Source: Paracoccus sediminilitoris (lineage in GTDB: Bacteria; Pseudomonadota; Alphaproteobacteria; Rhodobacterales; Rhodobacteraceae). Taken from it: a stretch of DNA of 52,397 bases. Shown in pieces: positions 10,080 through 19,657 of this stretch. The translations under genes were made by a program, and so were the position numbers. The stretch lies in contig NZ_QJPK01000023.1 in assembly GCF_003259195.1 (NCBI RefSeq), positions 1 to 52,397 on the forward strand. The letters are read 5' to 3'. The notes under the pieces are model-generated. The model saw only the letters and a program-made list of their open reading frames with translations, was not told the origin of the DNA and did not search any database. Every line of letters starts with the position of its first letter. The first letter of the stretch is position 1.

Positions 10080-10110
10080 AACGCGCGGGGGGCAGCCTCC
10101 GCGCGTTTTT
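10080..10110 (+). terminator. Rho-independent terminator after ctaE
   Basis: A GC-rich hairpin with arms AACGCGCGG/CCGCGCGTT, extended by inner G-T and G-C pairs around a 4-base GCAG loop and followed by TTTTT. It would end the ctaC-B-(small ORF)-G-E transcript before surf1. Confidence 0.9.
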
Positions 10111-10134
10111 CGTTGCCCCATCCGGAGCCCGTCC

Positions 10135-10806
10135 ATGCGCCGCTATCTATTCCCGCTGATCCTTGGCATCGTCGGTTGCACCATCCTGATCCAGCTAGGC
10201 CTGTGGCAGCTGGACCGCATGGCATGGAAGCAGGGCCTGCTGGACCAGATCACCGATGGCATTCAGGCCGATCCCGTGCCGCTGCCGGATCAGGTCGACC
10301 CGTCGATGAAATACCTGCCGGTCACCGTGACGGGGACCACCACGGGGCAGGAGATCGAGGTGCTGTCGCAGATGCGCGATCAGGGCGCGGGATATCAGGT
10401 CGTGTCGCGCTTTGTCACCGATGACGGGCGCGCGATCCTGCTGGACCGCGGTTTCATCCCGCAGGAGGCGCGGCATCTGGAACGCGGGCCGACCCGGCTG
10501 CGCGTCACGGGCAACCTGCATTGGCCCGCCGATACCGGCAGCTCGACCCCGGCGCCCAATCTGGACGAAAACATCTGGTTCGCGCGGGATGTGGACGCGA
10601 TGGCCAAACACCTGGACACCCAGCCGGTCCTGGTCGTGGCCAGCTTTGTCGAAGGCGAGGCCCAAGGCGTCATCCCCATGCCCATCGCCATCGAGGGTAT
10701 TCCCAACAACCACCTCTCCTATGCCGTCCAGTGGTTCATGATCGCTGCGGTCTGGGCGGTGATGACACTGGCGCTGATCTGGCGTATCAGACAGCGCAGC
10801 TATTGA
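10135..10806 (+). CDS. SURF1 family protein (heme A insertion into oxidase)
   Basis: A 223-residue SURF1/Shy1 protein with the usual two transmembrane segments, one near residues 5-24 (with LGLWQLDRMAWK just after) and one near 195-217, and a periplasmic domain between. Family landmarks include LLDRGFIPQEAR, NLDENIWFARDVDAMA and NNHLSYAVQWFMIAAVWAVMTL. Paracoccus SURF1 proteins bind heme A and pass it to subunit I of the oxidase. The gene follows ctaE after a terminator, so it may have its own promoter or depend on readthrough. Its stop overlaps the GAAGGA that serves thrC. Confidence 0.93.
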   Translation: MRRYLFPLILGIVGCTILIQLGLWQLDRMAWKQGLLDQITDGIQADPVPLPDQVDPSMKYLPVTVTGTTTGQEIEVLSQMRDQGAGYQVVSRFVTDDGRAILLDRGFIPQEARHLERGPTRLRVTGNLHWPADTGSSTPAPNLDENIWFARDVDAMAKHLDTQPVLVVASFVEGEAQGVIPMPIAIEGIPNNHLSYAVQWFMIAAVWAVMTLALIWRIRQRSY

Positions 10807-10816
10807 AGGATTTCCG

Positions 10817-12193
10817 ATGCGTTACGTCTCGACGCGGGGTCAGGCCCCGGTTCTGAACTTTGAACAGGCCATGCTGTCCGGGCTGGCTCGGGACGGGGGG
10901 CTGTATCTGCCGGAGACCATTCCGACATTCGAGGGTCTGTCCGATCTGGACGGCCTGTCCTACGAGGAGGTCGCCTTCCGCGTCGTGCGTCCATTCACGA
11001 CCGGCAGCTTTTCCGAGGATGAGCTGCGCGGTGCCATCGACCGGGCCTATGCGCGCATCAGCCATGCCGCCCGCGCGCCCCTGGTGCAGCTGGCCCCCGG
11101 CCATCACCTGCTGGAGCTGTTCCACGGGCCGACGCTGGCCTTCAAGGATTTCGCGATGCAGCTGATCGCGCAGCTGTTCCGCATCGCGTTGAAGCGGTCG
11201 GGCCAGAAGATCACCATCGTGGGCGCGACCTCGGGCGATACCGGCAGCGCCGCCATAGAGGCCTTCAGCGGCATCGAGAATGTCGACGTCTTCATCATGT
11301 ACCCGCATGGCCGCGTTAGCGAGGTCCAGCGCCGCCAGATGACGACGCCTGCCGCCGAAAACATCCATGCGCTGGCCCTGACGGGTCACTTCGACGACTG
11401 CCAGGCGCGGCTCAAGGATCTGTTCAACGATCATGCCTTCCGCGACGACGTGGGGCTGGCGGGCGTGAACAGCATCAATTGGGCGCGGGTCGTGGCGCAG
11501 ATCGTCTATTACTTCACGGCGACGGCCAGCCTGGGCATGCGCCCCACCGATTTCTGCGTGCCGACCGGCAATTTCGGCGACATCTTCGCGGGCAGCATCG
11601 CGCGGTCGATGGGCCTGCCGATCCGCCGCCTGATCGTGGCCACCAACCAGAACGACATCCTGCACCGCGCCCTCAGCCAAGGTGAATATCGCGTGGGCGA
11701 GGTCGAGCCGTCGATCAGCCCGTCGATGGATATCCAGGTCAGCTCGAATTTCGAACGGGCGCTGTATCTGGCCTATGGCGGCGATGCCGGGGCCGTCAGC
11801 CAACTGATGGACGAATTGAAGACCGGTGGCTTTGCCATCAGCCAGGGCGCACTGCAGACCCTGCGCGACCAATACCTGTCGGGCCGCGTGTCCGAGGAGG
11901 AGACGCTGGACACGATCCGCGCCATGCGCGAGGCCACAGGCGAAATCCTTTGCCCGCACAGCGCCGTCGGTGTTGCCGTCGCCAACCGCCACCTGGAACC
12001 CGGCGTGCCCATGGTGACGCTGGCCACCGCCCATCCCGCAAAATTCCCCGATGCCGTCGAACGTGCCATCGGGGTCCGTCCGGGCCTGCCGCCGCACATG
12101 GCCGGGCTGTTCGACCTGCCCGAGCGCGTAACCCGGGTTGAAAATGACGTCGAGGCGCTTAAATCGCTGATCCTCGAGCGGAGAACCAATTGA
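10817..12193 (+). CDS. thrC: Threonine synthase
   Basis: A 458-residue PLP enzyme converting O-phosphohomoserine to threonine. The N-terminal MRYVSTRGQAP and DGGLYLPE are typical of the longer class of threonine synthases. The PLP lysine is K110 in GPTLAFKDFAMQ. Cofactor phosphate contacts are in GATSGDTGSAA, and VPTGNFGDIFAG provides the later PLP-site loop. The start at 10817 has AAGGA nine bases upstream. Its TGA overlaps the TTG start of the following peptidase gene. Confidence 0.97.
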   Translation: MRYVSTRGQAPVLNFEQAMLSGLARDGGLYLPETIPTFEGLSDLDGLSYEEVAFRVVRPFTTGSFSEDELRGAIDRAYARISHAARAPLVQLAPGHHLLELFHGPTLAFKDFAMQLIAQLFRIALKRSGQKITIVGATSGDTGSAAIEAFSGIENVDVFIMYPHGRVSEVQRRQMTTPAAENIHALALTGHFDDCQARLKDLFNDHAFRDDVGLAGVNSINWARVVAQIVYYFTATASLGMRPTDFCVPTGNFGDIFAGSIARSMGLPIRRLIVATNQNDILHRALSQGEYRVGEVEPSISPSMDIQVSSNFERALYLAYGGDAGAVSQLMDELKTGGFAISQGALQTLRDQYLSGRVSEEETLDTIRAMREATGEILCPHSAVGVAVANRHLEPGVPMVTLATAHPAKFPDAVERAIGVRPGLPPHMAGLFDLPERVTRVENDVEALKSLILERRTN

Positions 12194-13464
12194 CCCAAGA
12201 CCCCACCCCCCGACTGACGACCCTTCCCAACGGCCTGTCCATCGTGACGCGCCAGATGCCCGGCCTGCATTCGGCAGCGCTTGGCATCTGGGTCAGTGCG
12301 GGTGGCCGCAACGAACGCGCCGAACAGAACGGCATCGCCCATTTCCTAGAGCACATGGCGTTCAAGGGCACGGCCAAGCGCAGCGCCCTGCAGATCGCCG
12401 AGGCGATCGAGGATGTGGGCGGTTACATCAACGCCTATACCTCGCGCGATGCGACGGCCTATTATGTTCGCGTGCTGGAGGACGACGTTGATCTGGCCTT
12501 CGACGTGATCAGCGACATCGTCCTGAACCCCGCCTTCGATCAGCGAGAGATTGAGGTCGAGCGTGGCGTCATCCTGCAAGAGATCGGGCAGTCCATGGAC
12601 ACGCCCGACGACATCATCTTCGACTGGCTGCAAGAGGCAGCCTATCCCGATCAGGCCATGGGGCGCACCATTTTGGGCCCCGCCGAACGTGTCGGCAGCT
12701 TTGGCCGCGCCGATCTGGCGGGGTTCGTCGCCGAAAACTATGGCCCCGGCCAGATGGTTGTCGCGGCCGCTGGTGCGGTCGATCATGACCGGATCGTGCG
12801 GCTGGCCGAAAAGGTTCTGGGCCACATGAAGCCCATCCAGCAGGCCCCGCGCGAGGCAGCCACCTGGCAGGGCCGGGAAACGCGTCAGGTCAAGCAGCTG
12901 GAACAGGCGCATTTCGCGCTGGCGCTGGAAGGGCCGGGCTACATGGCGCCCGATTTCTATGCGGCGCAGATCTTCTCCTCGGCGCTTGGCGGGGGGATGT
13001 CGTCGCGGCTGTTCCAGAAGATCCGCGAGGAGCGCGGGCTGTGCTATACCATCTTTGCGCAATCTGGCTTTCACGACGATACCGGCATGCTGACCATCTA
13101 TGCCGGGACGGGTGGTGACGATCTGGCCGATCTGACCAACCTGACCATCGACGAGATGAAGCGCGCCGCCGAGGATATGTCCGAGGCAGAGATCGCCCGC
13201 GCCAAGGCGCAGCTGCGCGCGGGGCTGCTGATGGGGCTGGAAAGTCCCTCGGCGCAGGCGGAGCGCATGGCCCGCACGCTGGCCATCTGGGGCCGCGTAC
13301 CGGACCCGGCCGAGGTCGCCGAAAAGATCGCCTCGGTCACCGCCGCAGATGTGCGTGCCCATGCCGAAGGGTTGCTGTCACGGGCCCGCCCGGCGCTGGC
13401 GCTTTACGGTCCGGTGGCCGATGCGCCCACGCTTGACGCCTTGGCTGCGCGGTTGGCCGCATGA
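12190..13464 (+). CDS. M16-family zinc peptidase (processing-peptidase-like)
   Basis: A 424-residue pitrilysin-family metallopeptidase related to the mitochondrial processing peptidase beta subunit. The zinc motif HFLEH (HxxEH) is at residues 51-55, and the distal glutamate is in EIEVERGVILQEI near 125-135. The C-terminal half has GGGMSSRLFQKIREERGLCYTI, the other M16 landmark. The start is a TTG at 12190-12192 overlapping the thrC TGA and preceded by GGAG at good spacing. The next ATG would remove the first beta strand, so TTG is preferred. Substrate unknown. Confidence 0.92.
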   Translation: MTQDPTPRLTTLPNGLSIVTRQMPGLHSAALGIWVSAGGRNERAEQNGIAHFLEHMAFKGTAKRSALQIAEAIEDVGGYINAYTSRDATAYYVRVLEDDVDLAFDVISDIVLNPAFDQREIEVERGVILQEIGQSMDTPDDIIFDWLQEAAYPDQAMGRTILGPAERVGSFGRADLAGFVAENYGPGQMVVAAAGAVDHDRIVRLAEKVLGHMKPIQQAPREAATWQGRETRQVKQLEQAHFALALEGPGYMAPDFYAAQIFSSALGGGMSSRLFQKIREERGLCYTIFAQSGFHDDTGMLTIYAGTGGDDLADLTNLTIDEMKRAAEDMSEAEIARAKAQLRAGLLMGLESPSAQAERMARTLAIWGRVPDPAEVAEKIASVTAADVRAHAEGLLSRARPALALYGPVADAPTLDALAARLAA

Positions 13465-14045
13465 TGCTGGGACGCCGCCGTCCATTTCGGCTGGAAGCCG
13501 AACGGATCGTGCTGCGTCTGCCATCCCATTCCGATTTCGGCGCCTGGACGGCGCTGAGATCGGAGAGCCGCGATTTCCTGGTGCCATGGGAACCGGTCTG
13601 GTCGCCCGACCACCTGTCGCGGAAAAGCTTTACCAACCGCGTCTATTGGGCCGCGCGCACCAGCAAGGCGGGCACGGCCTTTCCGCTGTTCCTGGTCCGT
13701 CGCGACGGCGTGTTGCTGGGCGCGATCACCATGGACAACATCCGCCGCGGCCCGGCGCAATCCGCCACCATCGGCTATTGGATCGGCCAGCGCCATGCGC
13801 GCAACGGCTATATGCGCGAGGCGATCGGCATCCTGGTCCATCACGCTTTCACCACGCTGGATCTGTCCCGGATCGAGGCAGCCTGCCTGCCCGAAAACGC
13901 CGCATCCCGGGGTGTGCTGGAAAAATCCGGCTTCAAATACGAAGGCGTTGCGCAAAGCTATCTGCAGATCAACGGACGCTGGCGCAACCACGTGCTGTTT
14001 GCCAACCTGCGCGGCGACCGGCGCGGCAAGACCGACATCCGCTGA
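13461..14045 (+). CDS. RimJ/RimL-type GNAT N-acetyltransferase
   Basis: A 194-residue GNAT protein. The opening LEAERIVLRLPSHSDFGAW and the strand GAITMDNIRRGPAQSATIGYWIGQ match RimJ-type ribosomal-protein or amino-acid acetyltransferases. The acetyl-CoA loop is QRHARNGYMREAIGILVHHA (the [QR]xxGxG/A element), followed by RIEAACLPENAASRGVLEKSGF. The ATG at 13461 overlaps the M16 peptidase stop; a second ATG follows at 13464. The RimJ label is family-level only; S5 acetylation cannot be shown from sequence. Confidence 0.88.
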   Translation: MMLGRRRPFRLEAERIVLRLPSHSDFGAWTALRSESRDFLVPWEPVWSPDHLSRKSFTNRVYWAARTSKAGTAFPLFLVRRDGVLLGAITMDNIRRGPAQSATIGYWIGQRHARNGYMREAIGILVHHAFTTLDLSRIEAACLPENAASRGVLEKSGFKYEGVAQSYLQINGRWRNHVLFANLRGDRRGKTDIR

Positions 14046-14057
14046 GGGGGAACCATC

Positions 14058-15455
14058 ATGCTGAACGCCGCCGACAAGGCCCTTGCCGCCCGACTGCCCC
14101 AAGGCGTGCTGCGCGATCCCGCCCCCCATTACACCGAAGAACCGCGCGGCCGGTATCACGGGCAGGCCGGCCTGATCGCTGCGCCACATGACGTTGAAGA
14201 AACCGCTGCCATCATCCGCGCCTGTGCTGCCGCCCGCGTTCCTGTCGTGCCGCGTGGCGGCGGGACAGGCCTGGTCGGCGGTCAGATCATGTCGGACGGC
14301 CCCGCACCCCTGATCCTGTCGATGGAACGCATGACCGCCATCCGCGACGTCTTCCCCGAGGAAGGCGTGATGATCGCGGAATCCGGCGTGACCCTGCAGG
14401 CTGCGCGCGATGCGGCGGATGCGGCGGGGCGGCAGTTCCCGTTGTCGCTCGCATCGCAGGGCAGCGCCCAGATCGGCGGCGTCCTGTCGACCAATGCGGG
14501 CGGCGTCAACGTGCTGCGATATGGCAATGCCCGCGCCCTGTGCCTGGGGGTCGAGGCCGTGATGCCGGACGGCAGCATCCTGCGCGACCTCAAGCGGCTG
14601 CGGAAGGACAATACCGGCTATGACATCCGCGACCTGATGATTGGGGCGGAAGGGACGTTGGGAATCATCACGGCGGCATCGCTGGTGCTGGCCCCGAAGC
14701 CCGCCGAAACCGGGGTGGCGCTGATGGTGGTGGAAAGTCCCGCCGCGGCGCTGTCGCTGCTGTCCTTGGCGCAGGCGCGCATGGCGGGCGGCGTCACCGC
14801 GTTCGAGCTGATCTCGGGGCAGGGGTTGCGGTTCCTGGACGCGGCCTTTCCGGATATGCGCCAACCCTTCGACACGCGCCCCGACTGGCTGGTCCTGACC
14901 GAGGTCGGCCCGCCCGCGGGGCTGTCTGCCGACGCCGCGCTGGAGGGCCTGTTCATCGCCGCATCCGAGGCCGGTCTGGCCAGCGACGGGGTGATCGCCC
15001 GGTCAGGTCAGCAGGCCGCCGACCTGTGGGCCCTGCGCGAACATATCCCCTTGGCCAACCGTCATGTCGGCGCGATCGCCAGCCATGACATCAGCCTGCC
15101 CTTGACCGAAATCACCCATTTCATCCGCGACGCCAGCGCCATGATCGCCGCAGAGGGCGACATGCGGATCAACTGCTTCGGGCATCTGGGGGACGGCAAC
15201 CTGCATTACAACCTGTTCCCCGCCCTGGGTCGCGTGCGCGAGGATTATGACGATATCCGCAAGGACATGTCCCGCCGCATCCACCAGATGGTCGTGGAAC
15301 GCGGCGGGTCGTTTTCGGCCGAACATGGGGTGGGTCGCCTGAAGGCCGCCGATCTGGCCCATTGGGGCGATCCGGTCCGCCTGCAGGTCATGCGCGCCAT
15401 CAAGGCGGCGCTGGACCCGGCAGGCATCATGAACCCCGGTGCGGTGCTGGCCTAG
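14058..15455 (+). CDS. FAD-linked oxidase of the GlcD / D-2-hydroxyacid dehydrogenase type
   Basis: A 465-residue VAO-fold flavoprotein. The PCMH FAD-binding domain (about 35-215) carries [16 protein letters not shown] and [20 protein letters not shown]. The C-terminal domain has [14 protein letters not shown], with the HxGDGNxH motif of the GlcD/D-lactate/D-2-hydroxyglutarate dehydrogenase group, and [11 protein letters not shown]. It likely oxidises a D-2-hydroxyacid and passes electrons to a quinone or flavoprotein. No glcE or glcF follows, so the single-gene D-2-hydroxyglutarate or D-lactate type is more likely than glycolate oxidase. Its TAG stop overlaps that of apt at a CTAG. Confidence 0.9.
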   Translation: MLNAADKALAARLPQGVLRDPAPHYTEEPRGRYHGQAGLIAAPHDVEETAAIIRACAAARVPVVPRGGGTGLVGGQIMSDGPAPLILSMERMTAIRDVFPEEGVMIAESGVTLQAARDAADAAGRQFPLSLASQGSAQIGGVLSTNAGGVNVLRYGNARALCLGVEAVMPDGSILRDLKRLRKDNTGYDIRDLMIGAEGTLGIITAASLVLAPKPAETGVALMVVESPAAALSLLSLAQARMAGGVTAFELISGQGLRFLDAAFPDMRQPFDTRPDWLVLTEVGPPAGLSADAALEGLFIAASEAGLASDGVIARSGQQAADLWALREHIPLANRHVGAIASHDISLPLTEITHFIRDASAMIAAEGDMRINCFGHLGDGNLHYNLFPALGRVREDYDDIRKDMSRRIHQMVVERGGSFSAEHGVGRLKAADLAHWGDPVRLQVMRAIKAALDPAGIMNPGAVLA

Positions 15456-15985
15456 GCGCCTTCGAATTCACACAGCGCGTGTACCGGCATTTCCAGGCTT
15501 TCCAGCAGCGCGCGTCCGCCCAGTTCCGGCAAGTCGATGACGAAGGCGCAGCCGACGACCTCGGCGCCAAGGCGGCGGCACAGCTTGATCGCGGCTTCGG
15601 CGGTGCCACCGGTGGCCAGAAGGTCATCGACGATCAGCACCTTTTCACCGGGCTTCAGCGCGTCGTCATGGATCTCCATGATCGCTTCGCCATATTCCAG
15701 CTGATAGGCCTCGGAGATGACCGCGCCGGGCAGCTTGCCCTTCTTGCGGATCGGGACGAAGCCCGTGGACAGCTGGTGCGCCACCGCGCCGCCAAGGATG
15801 AAGCCGCGCGCCTCAAGGCCCACGACCTTGTCGATCCGCGTGCCCGCATAGGCGTGCAGCAATTGATCGACCGCCATGCGAAAGCCGCGCGCATCGGCAA
15901 ACAGCGTGGTCACGTCGCGGAAGATGATGCCTTCATGCGGAAAGTCGTGGATGGAGCGGACATAGTCCTTGACGGTGCGGTTCAT
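15452..15985 (-). CDS. apt: Adenine phosphoribosyltransferase
   Basis: A 177-residue purine salvage enzyme that makes AMP from adenine and PRPP. The PRPP-binding signature [18 protein letters not shown] is near residues 120-137. [18 protein letters not shown] and the N-terminal [16 protein letters not shown] are specific to Apt. The start at 15985 (MNRTVKDYV) overlaps the stop of the flavin reductase gene by four bases, so the two are co-transcribed. Its stop overlaps the convergent oxidase gene. Confidence 0.97.
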   Translation of the reverse strand: MNRTVKDYVRSIHDFPHEGIIFRDVTTLFADARGFRMAVDQLLHAYAGTRIDKVVGLEARGFILGGAVAHQLSTGFVPIRKKGKLPGAVISEAYQLEYGEAIMEIHDDALKPGEKVLIVDDLLATGGTAEAAIKLCRRLGAEVVGCAFVIDLPELGGRALLESLEMPVHALCEFEGA

Positions 15986-16584
15986 GCAGGGCGGTCCATT
16001 TCGAAAAGATCGTGCACGGCGGCGTAATCCTTGTAGCCGAGACGCGCAATCCATCCCCCTGCGGCACGCGGATCGAAACGGCCCTCGACCACGCAATCGT
16101 CGCGCATGTGCACGCCGGTGACGACGCCGAAGACGGCGAAGTTGTGTTCGCCAGCCAAGGGCACGATCTGCGTCATGCGGCATTCCAGGTTCGCGGCGGC
16201 ATGGGTCGCGCGCAGGCAGTCGATCGTGGTGCATTCCGACGATTCGATGCCGGCGGCCTGGAATTCGCTGGTGCCGGCGGGCAGGGGGGCGGAACTGGCA
16301 TTGACCGCGTCGCGCAGATCGCCGGTGGCGATATTGACGCAGAAGACGCCGGTTTCGATGATCTGGGCGACGCTGTCCTTGGTGCCCTTGCGATCAGCCT
16401 TGGCGCCGGTCGAGGCGAACATCACCTGCGGCGGGGTATAGGCGACGGCGTTGAAGAAGGAATAGGGCGCCAGATTGTCACCCTGCGATCCGCGGGTCGA
16501 GATCCAGCCGATGGGCCGGGGCGCGATGATCGCGTTGAAGGGATTGTGGGGTAGGCCGTGTCCGGCTTCGGGGCGATAGAACAT
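15982..16584 (-). CDS. Flavin reductase family protein
   Basis: A 200-residue protein of the FMN-binding split-barrel flavin reductase-like group. The start [19 protein letters not shown] is followed by [13 protein letters not shown] and [19 protein letters not shown], the FMN-binding region. [17 protein letters not shown] and the C-terminal [19 protein letters not shown] also fit. The start at 16584 has AGGAGG upstream; the larger open frame extending upstream is not supported. It probably reduces free FMN or acts on a small aromatic acceptor. The link with apt by ATGA overlap is positional only. Confidence 0.88.
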   Translation of the reverse strand: MFYRPEAGHGLPHNPFNAIIAPRPIGWISTRGSQGDNLAPYSFFNAVAYTPPQVMFASTGAKADRKGTKDSVAQIIETGVFCVNIATGDLRDAVNASSAPLPAGTSEFQAAGIESSECTTIDCLRATHAAANLECRMTQIVPLAGEHNFAVFGVVTGVHMRDDCVVEGRFDPRAAGGWIARLGYKDYAAVHDLFEMDRPA

Positions 16585-16695
16585 GTCGGCCTCCTGTTGG
16601 TTTGCGCGCCCAACCTGCCACCGCTTTTCCCGGTTCGCAATGTTCCGCCCGACAAAGCGACGTGCTAAAGGGCCGCAAACGCAGAAGGAGGCGCG

Positions 16696-17292
16696 ATGTA
16701 CGAGATCTGCCCCGAGACCCCGGCAGATACGCCCGAGGTCGAAGCCCTCTATGATCTGTGTTTCGCGCCGGGTCGCACGGCCCTGTCCTCCTATCGGCTG
16801 CGCGACGGGGTGCCGCGGGTGGCCGATCTGTGCCTGGTGCTGCGCAGCGACGCCGTCCTGACGGCAGCGATTCGGTTCTGGCCAGTGCGCATCGGGGATT
16901 ACCCGGTGCTGTTGCTTGGACCGATCGCTGTCCATCCAACCGCCCAGGGCGAGGGATTGGGTGGGCTGTTGATGCGCGACAGCCTGACGCGCGCGACGAA
17001 GATGGGTTTCGAACGCGTCCTGCTGGTCGGGGATGCACCCTATTATTCGCGTTTCGGCTTTCAGCGGCTGGACGATGTCATGATGCCGCCCCCCACCAAC
17101 CCCGATCGGGTTCTGGGGTTGGAACTTCGACCGGGGGCCTGGGTTGGGGTGACGGGCGATGTCGAACGCGCGCCCGAACAACCATCCTCATTGCCGCCCG
17201 TTCCCGATCGCGACGATTGTGTCGTGATCGCGCATCCGAAAGAAGACAAAGATGACGCCGCAAACGCCTCAGGTTCTTCCGCCGATCTCTGA
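16696..17292 (+). CDS. GNAT N-acetyltransferase (YhbS-like)
   Basis: A 198-residue protein whose first 165 residues form a GNAT fold. VLLLGPIAVHPTAQGEGLGGLLMRDSL holds the acetyl-CoA pyrophosphate loop (QGEGLG). LLVGDAPYYSRFGFQRL is the strand-loop motif of YhbS-type enzymes. The last 35 residues are Pro/Asp/Ser-rich and look disordered. The start has AGAAGGAGG just upstream. It overlaps the next gene by 41 bp in another frame, so much of the disordered tail shares its DNA with the EcsC-family start. Substrate unknown. Confidence 0.85.
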   Translation: MYEICPETPADTPEVEALYDLCFAPGRTALSSYRLRDGVPRVADLCLVLRSDAVLTAAIRFWPVRIGDYPVLLLGPIAVHPTAQGEGLGGLLMRDSLTRATKMGFERVLLVGDAPYYSRFGFQRLDDVMMPPPTNPDRVLGLELRPGAWVGVTGDVERAPEQPSSLPPVPDRDDCVVIAHPKEDKDDAANASGSSADL

Positions 17293-18028
17293 TCCCACCG
17301 TTCATGCCCAGATCGACCGTCTGGCGCTGCGATACGTGAAGGCCCAAGGGTTGGCGATGCAGATGATGGCGCGTCTTGGCAACGGCGCCGAGGGACTGAT
17401 CCAGCGGCTGCCATCCTTCGTGCGCAACCGTCTGGACGGGGCCACTCGGGCGGCGCTGACGCGGGCCTTCACTGCCGCCTCGGGCAGCCGGCGGGTGCTG
17501 CGCGACCGGGGCGATCTGTTCAACCGGATGCTGTCCACCGCCAGCGGCGCGGCGGGTGGTGCGGCCGGTTTCGCCGGTGCCTTGGTCGAACTGCCGTTCA
17601 CCGTCACGCTGCTGCTGCGGGCGATGCTGGACATTGCCGCCGAACATGGCCTTGACCCGGACAGCGAGGAGGTGCGTTTGGAATGCCTGCGCATCTTTGC
17701 GGCCGCAGGCCCGATGACGACCGACGACCAGACGGATCTGGGGTTGCTGGCGGCGCGGCTTTCGGTCACCGGGCAGACGGTCCAAAGCCTCGTCAGCAAG
17801 GTCGCGCCGCGTTTGTCGGTGTCACTTGGCCAGAAGATGGCGGCGCAAGCGGCGCCTGTGTTCGGCGCGGTGGCGGGGGCGTCCATCAACTTCATCTTCG
17901 CGCGCTATTATCAGGAACTGGCCCGCGTGCATTTCGGGCTGATGCGGTTGGAGCAGGAAACCGGCCTGCCGCCCGAAGCCCTGACCGAAGCGCTGCGCCT
18001 GTCCATCGAGGCGCGCCAGGCACGCTGA
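17252..18028 (+). CDS. EcsC family protein
   Basis: A 258-residue helical protein. The middle contains a Gly/Ala-rich hydrophobic stretch (about residues 95-130, GGAAGFAGALVELPFTVTLLLRAM) and a second near 195-215 (AAPVFGAVAGASINFIFARYY), both typical of the EcsC family. The conserved ELPFTVTLLLR, followed by AEHGLDPDSEEVRLECLRIFA, supports the call. Function is not established; the Bacillus founder is linked to an ABC transporter operon, which is absent here. The start overlaps the GNAT gene by 41 bp. Its TGA abuts the helicase stop in a TGATCA. Confidence 0.82.
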   Translation: MTPQTPQVLPPISDPTVHAQIDRLALRYVKAQGLAMQMMARLGNGAEGLIQRLPSFVRNRLDGATRAALTRAFTAASGSRRVLRDRGDLFNRMLSTASGAAGGAAGFAGALVELPFTVTLLLRAMLDIAAEHGLDPDSEEVRLECLRIFAAAGPMTTDDQTDLGLLAARLSVTGQTVQSLVSKVAPRLSVSLGQKMAAQAAPVFGAVAGASINFIFARYYQELARVHFGLMRLEQETGLPPEALTEALRLSIEARQAR

Positions 18029-19561
18029 TCAGTCTTCCTGCGCGTCCAGCGACAAGGGCGCCACCTTGGCCAACAGGTCGTCGGTCGACAGGGGGCCTTC
18101 GGGGCGGGCCAGCCGCGCCTTGGTCACCCAGTACAGACGTTCCTGCGCCCGCGTGATCGCCACATAGGTCAGACGCTTCCACAGGGGCACGCCAGCCTCG
18201 GTCCGGTTCGACCACGCGGCGGCGCTGATGTCGGGGCCAAAGACCTGCACCTGCGGCCATTGGCTGCCCTGCGCCTTGTGAACCGTGACCGCCGCCCCGT
18301 GCAGAAAGGCCGCCCCCATGCGCGCGGCATAGGGGATAAAGGGTTCCTCTTGGTCGGGCATCTCGATCTTGACGATGGATGCGGCGGACAGGCGCGGGTC
18401 CTCGGCGCCGATCACGTGCAGGCGGGAAAAGCCCGGCTTTCGGCCCGGCCCCAGATAGACGACCTGCGCGCCCTTGATCAGGCCGCGCGCCTCCAGGTCG
18501 ATACGCTTCTTGCGGTGCTTCAGCGGCAGTTCCAGCCCGTCGCAGATCAGCGGCTCGCCCGGCAGCAGGGCGTCGCCCGGCGCACCGAAGGCGGTGCGGA
18601 AGGCATGGATCAACCGGATGCGGGTGGCGTTGCGCCAGACCAGCACGGGGCTGCGGGCCATCAGGTCGCTTTCGACGCGCTCGGCCCAGACCACGCGGTC
18701 GTCCTTGCGGGCGGCGCTGCGGATCAGGCTCTCGAAATCCTCGAAGTTCAGCTGATCGTCGGCAAGCGCATGGGCCAGGTCCAGGATGGGGCTGTCATCC
18801 GCCTGCCGGTGGATGCGGTTCAGGTACAGACGCTGCGGGGCGGCCAAGCGGTCGAAGACCATCTCGCCCGATTGGCCGACGGGGGCCAGCTGCGCGGGGT
18901 CGCCGAACAGAATCAGCGTTGGAAAGATCTCGCGCAGGTCCTCGAACTGCTTTTCGTCCAGCATCGAGGCTTCGTCGATCAGCCCGACATCCAGCCCATC
19001 TTCGCGCCGCTTCCAGCCCCGGATGAAATCCGACCCGCGCAATCCCGCCGTCGCCAACGCGCCGGGAATGGACGTGTGGATGTCGTAAAAGGCCTTGGCC
19101 TTGTCCAGGGCCGCATCCGACAGCTCCTCGATCACCGGGCGTTCGCCAGTGCCGGTCAGCCATTCGGCGATCTTTTCATATTCCGGGTCATAGACCGGCG
19201 TATAGAGGATGCGGTGTATCGTCGTCGCGGGCACCCCGCGCATCCGCAGGACGAAGGCTGCCTTGTTCGTCGGGGCCAGAATCGCGACACTGCGCCGGTC
19301 CTTGCGGCGGCGGCCTTCGTAATCAGGGCTGATCAGTTCGACCCCGGCCTCCAGCAGCGCCTTGGTGATCTGCGACAGCATCAGCGTCTTGCCGGACCCC
19401 GCCTTGCCAATGACCGCCATGACGCGACCTTTGCCCGATTGCGGGGGGTGGATCTCTTCTGCGATGATGTCGATGCCGGCCGCGCCGAAGGTTTCGGCCA
19501 GCGCATCCCATGCGTCGGCCTGATCGGGCGAAAGAGTCGGGGCTGAGGCGGGGATATTCAT
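18029..19561 (-). CDS. ATP-dependent SF1 helicase, RecD/Dda-like
   Basis: A 510-residue superfamily 1B helicase. Walker A is AVIGKAGSGKTLML near residues 50-60, and motif Ia is LAPTNKAA. Motif II is LIDEASMLDEKQF, motif III FGDPAQLAPVGQSG. The C-terminal motifs are VTVHKAQGSQWPQV (motif V) and YVAITRAQERLY (motif VI). The size and the lack of a RecB/RecC context point to a stand-alone RecD-like or Dda-like 5'-3' helicase, not the RecBCD subunit. Alphaproteobacteria normally use AddAB, which agrees. The gene is convergent with the EcsC gene and diverges from the small cysteine proteins. Confidence 0.9.
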   Translation of the reverse strand: MNIPASAPTLSPDQADAWDALAETFGAAGIDIIAEEIHPPQSGKGRVMAVIGKAGSGKTLMLSQITKALLEAGVELISPDYEGRRRKDRRSVAILAPTNKAAFVLRMRGVPATTIHRILYTPVYDPEYEKIAEWLTGTGERPVIEELSDAALDKAKAFYDIHTSIPGALATAGLRGSDFIRGWKRREDGLDVGLIDEASMLDEKQFEDLREIFPTLILFGDPAQLAPVGQSGEMVFDRLAAPQRLYLNRIHRQADDSPILDLAHALADDQLNFEDFESLIRSAARKDDRVVWAERVESDLMARSPVLVWRNATRIRLIHAFRTAFGAPGDALLPGEPLICDGLELPLKHRKKRIDLEARGLIKGAQVVYLGPGRKPGFSRLHVIGAEDPRLSAASIVKIEMPDQEEPFIPYAARMGAAFLHGAAVTVHKAQGSQWPQVQVFGPDISAAAWSNRTEAGVPLWKRLTYVAITRAQERLYWVTKARLARPEGPLSTDDLLAKVAPLSLDAQED

Positions 19562-19657
19562 GCCCTTCCCTTAGCCTGCCTTTTCGCAAAAGCGAAGCGC
19601 CGCGCAACTTTTCATGACGTCCAGGCGTGTCTTGGACCATCGAAAGGACGTGTCGCG

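Noticed and set aside
8544..10136. 530-residue minus-strand open frame opposite ctaG/ctaE
   Set aside because: His/Gln/Asp-rich shadow typical of reversed membrane-protein codons.
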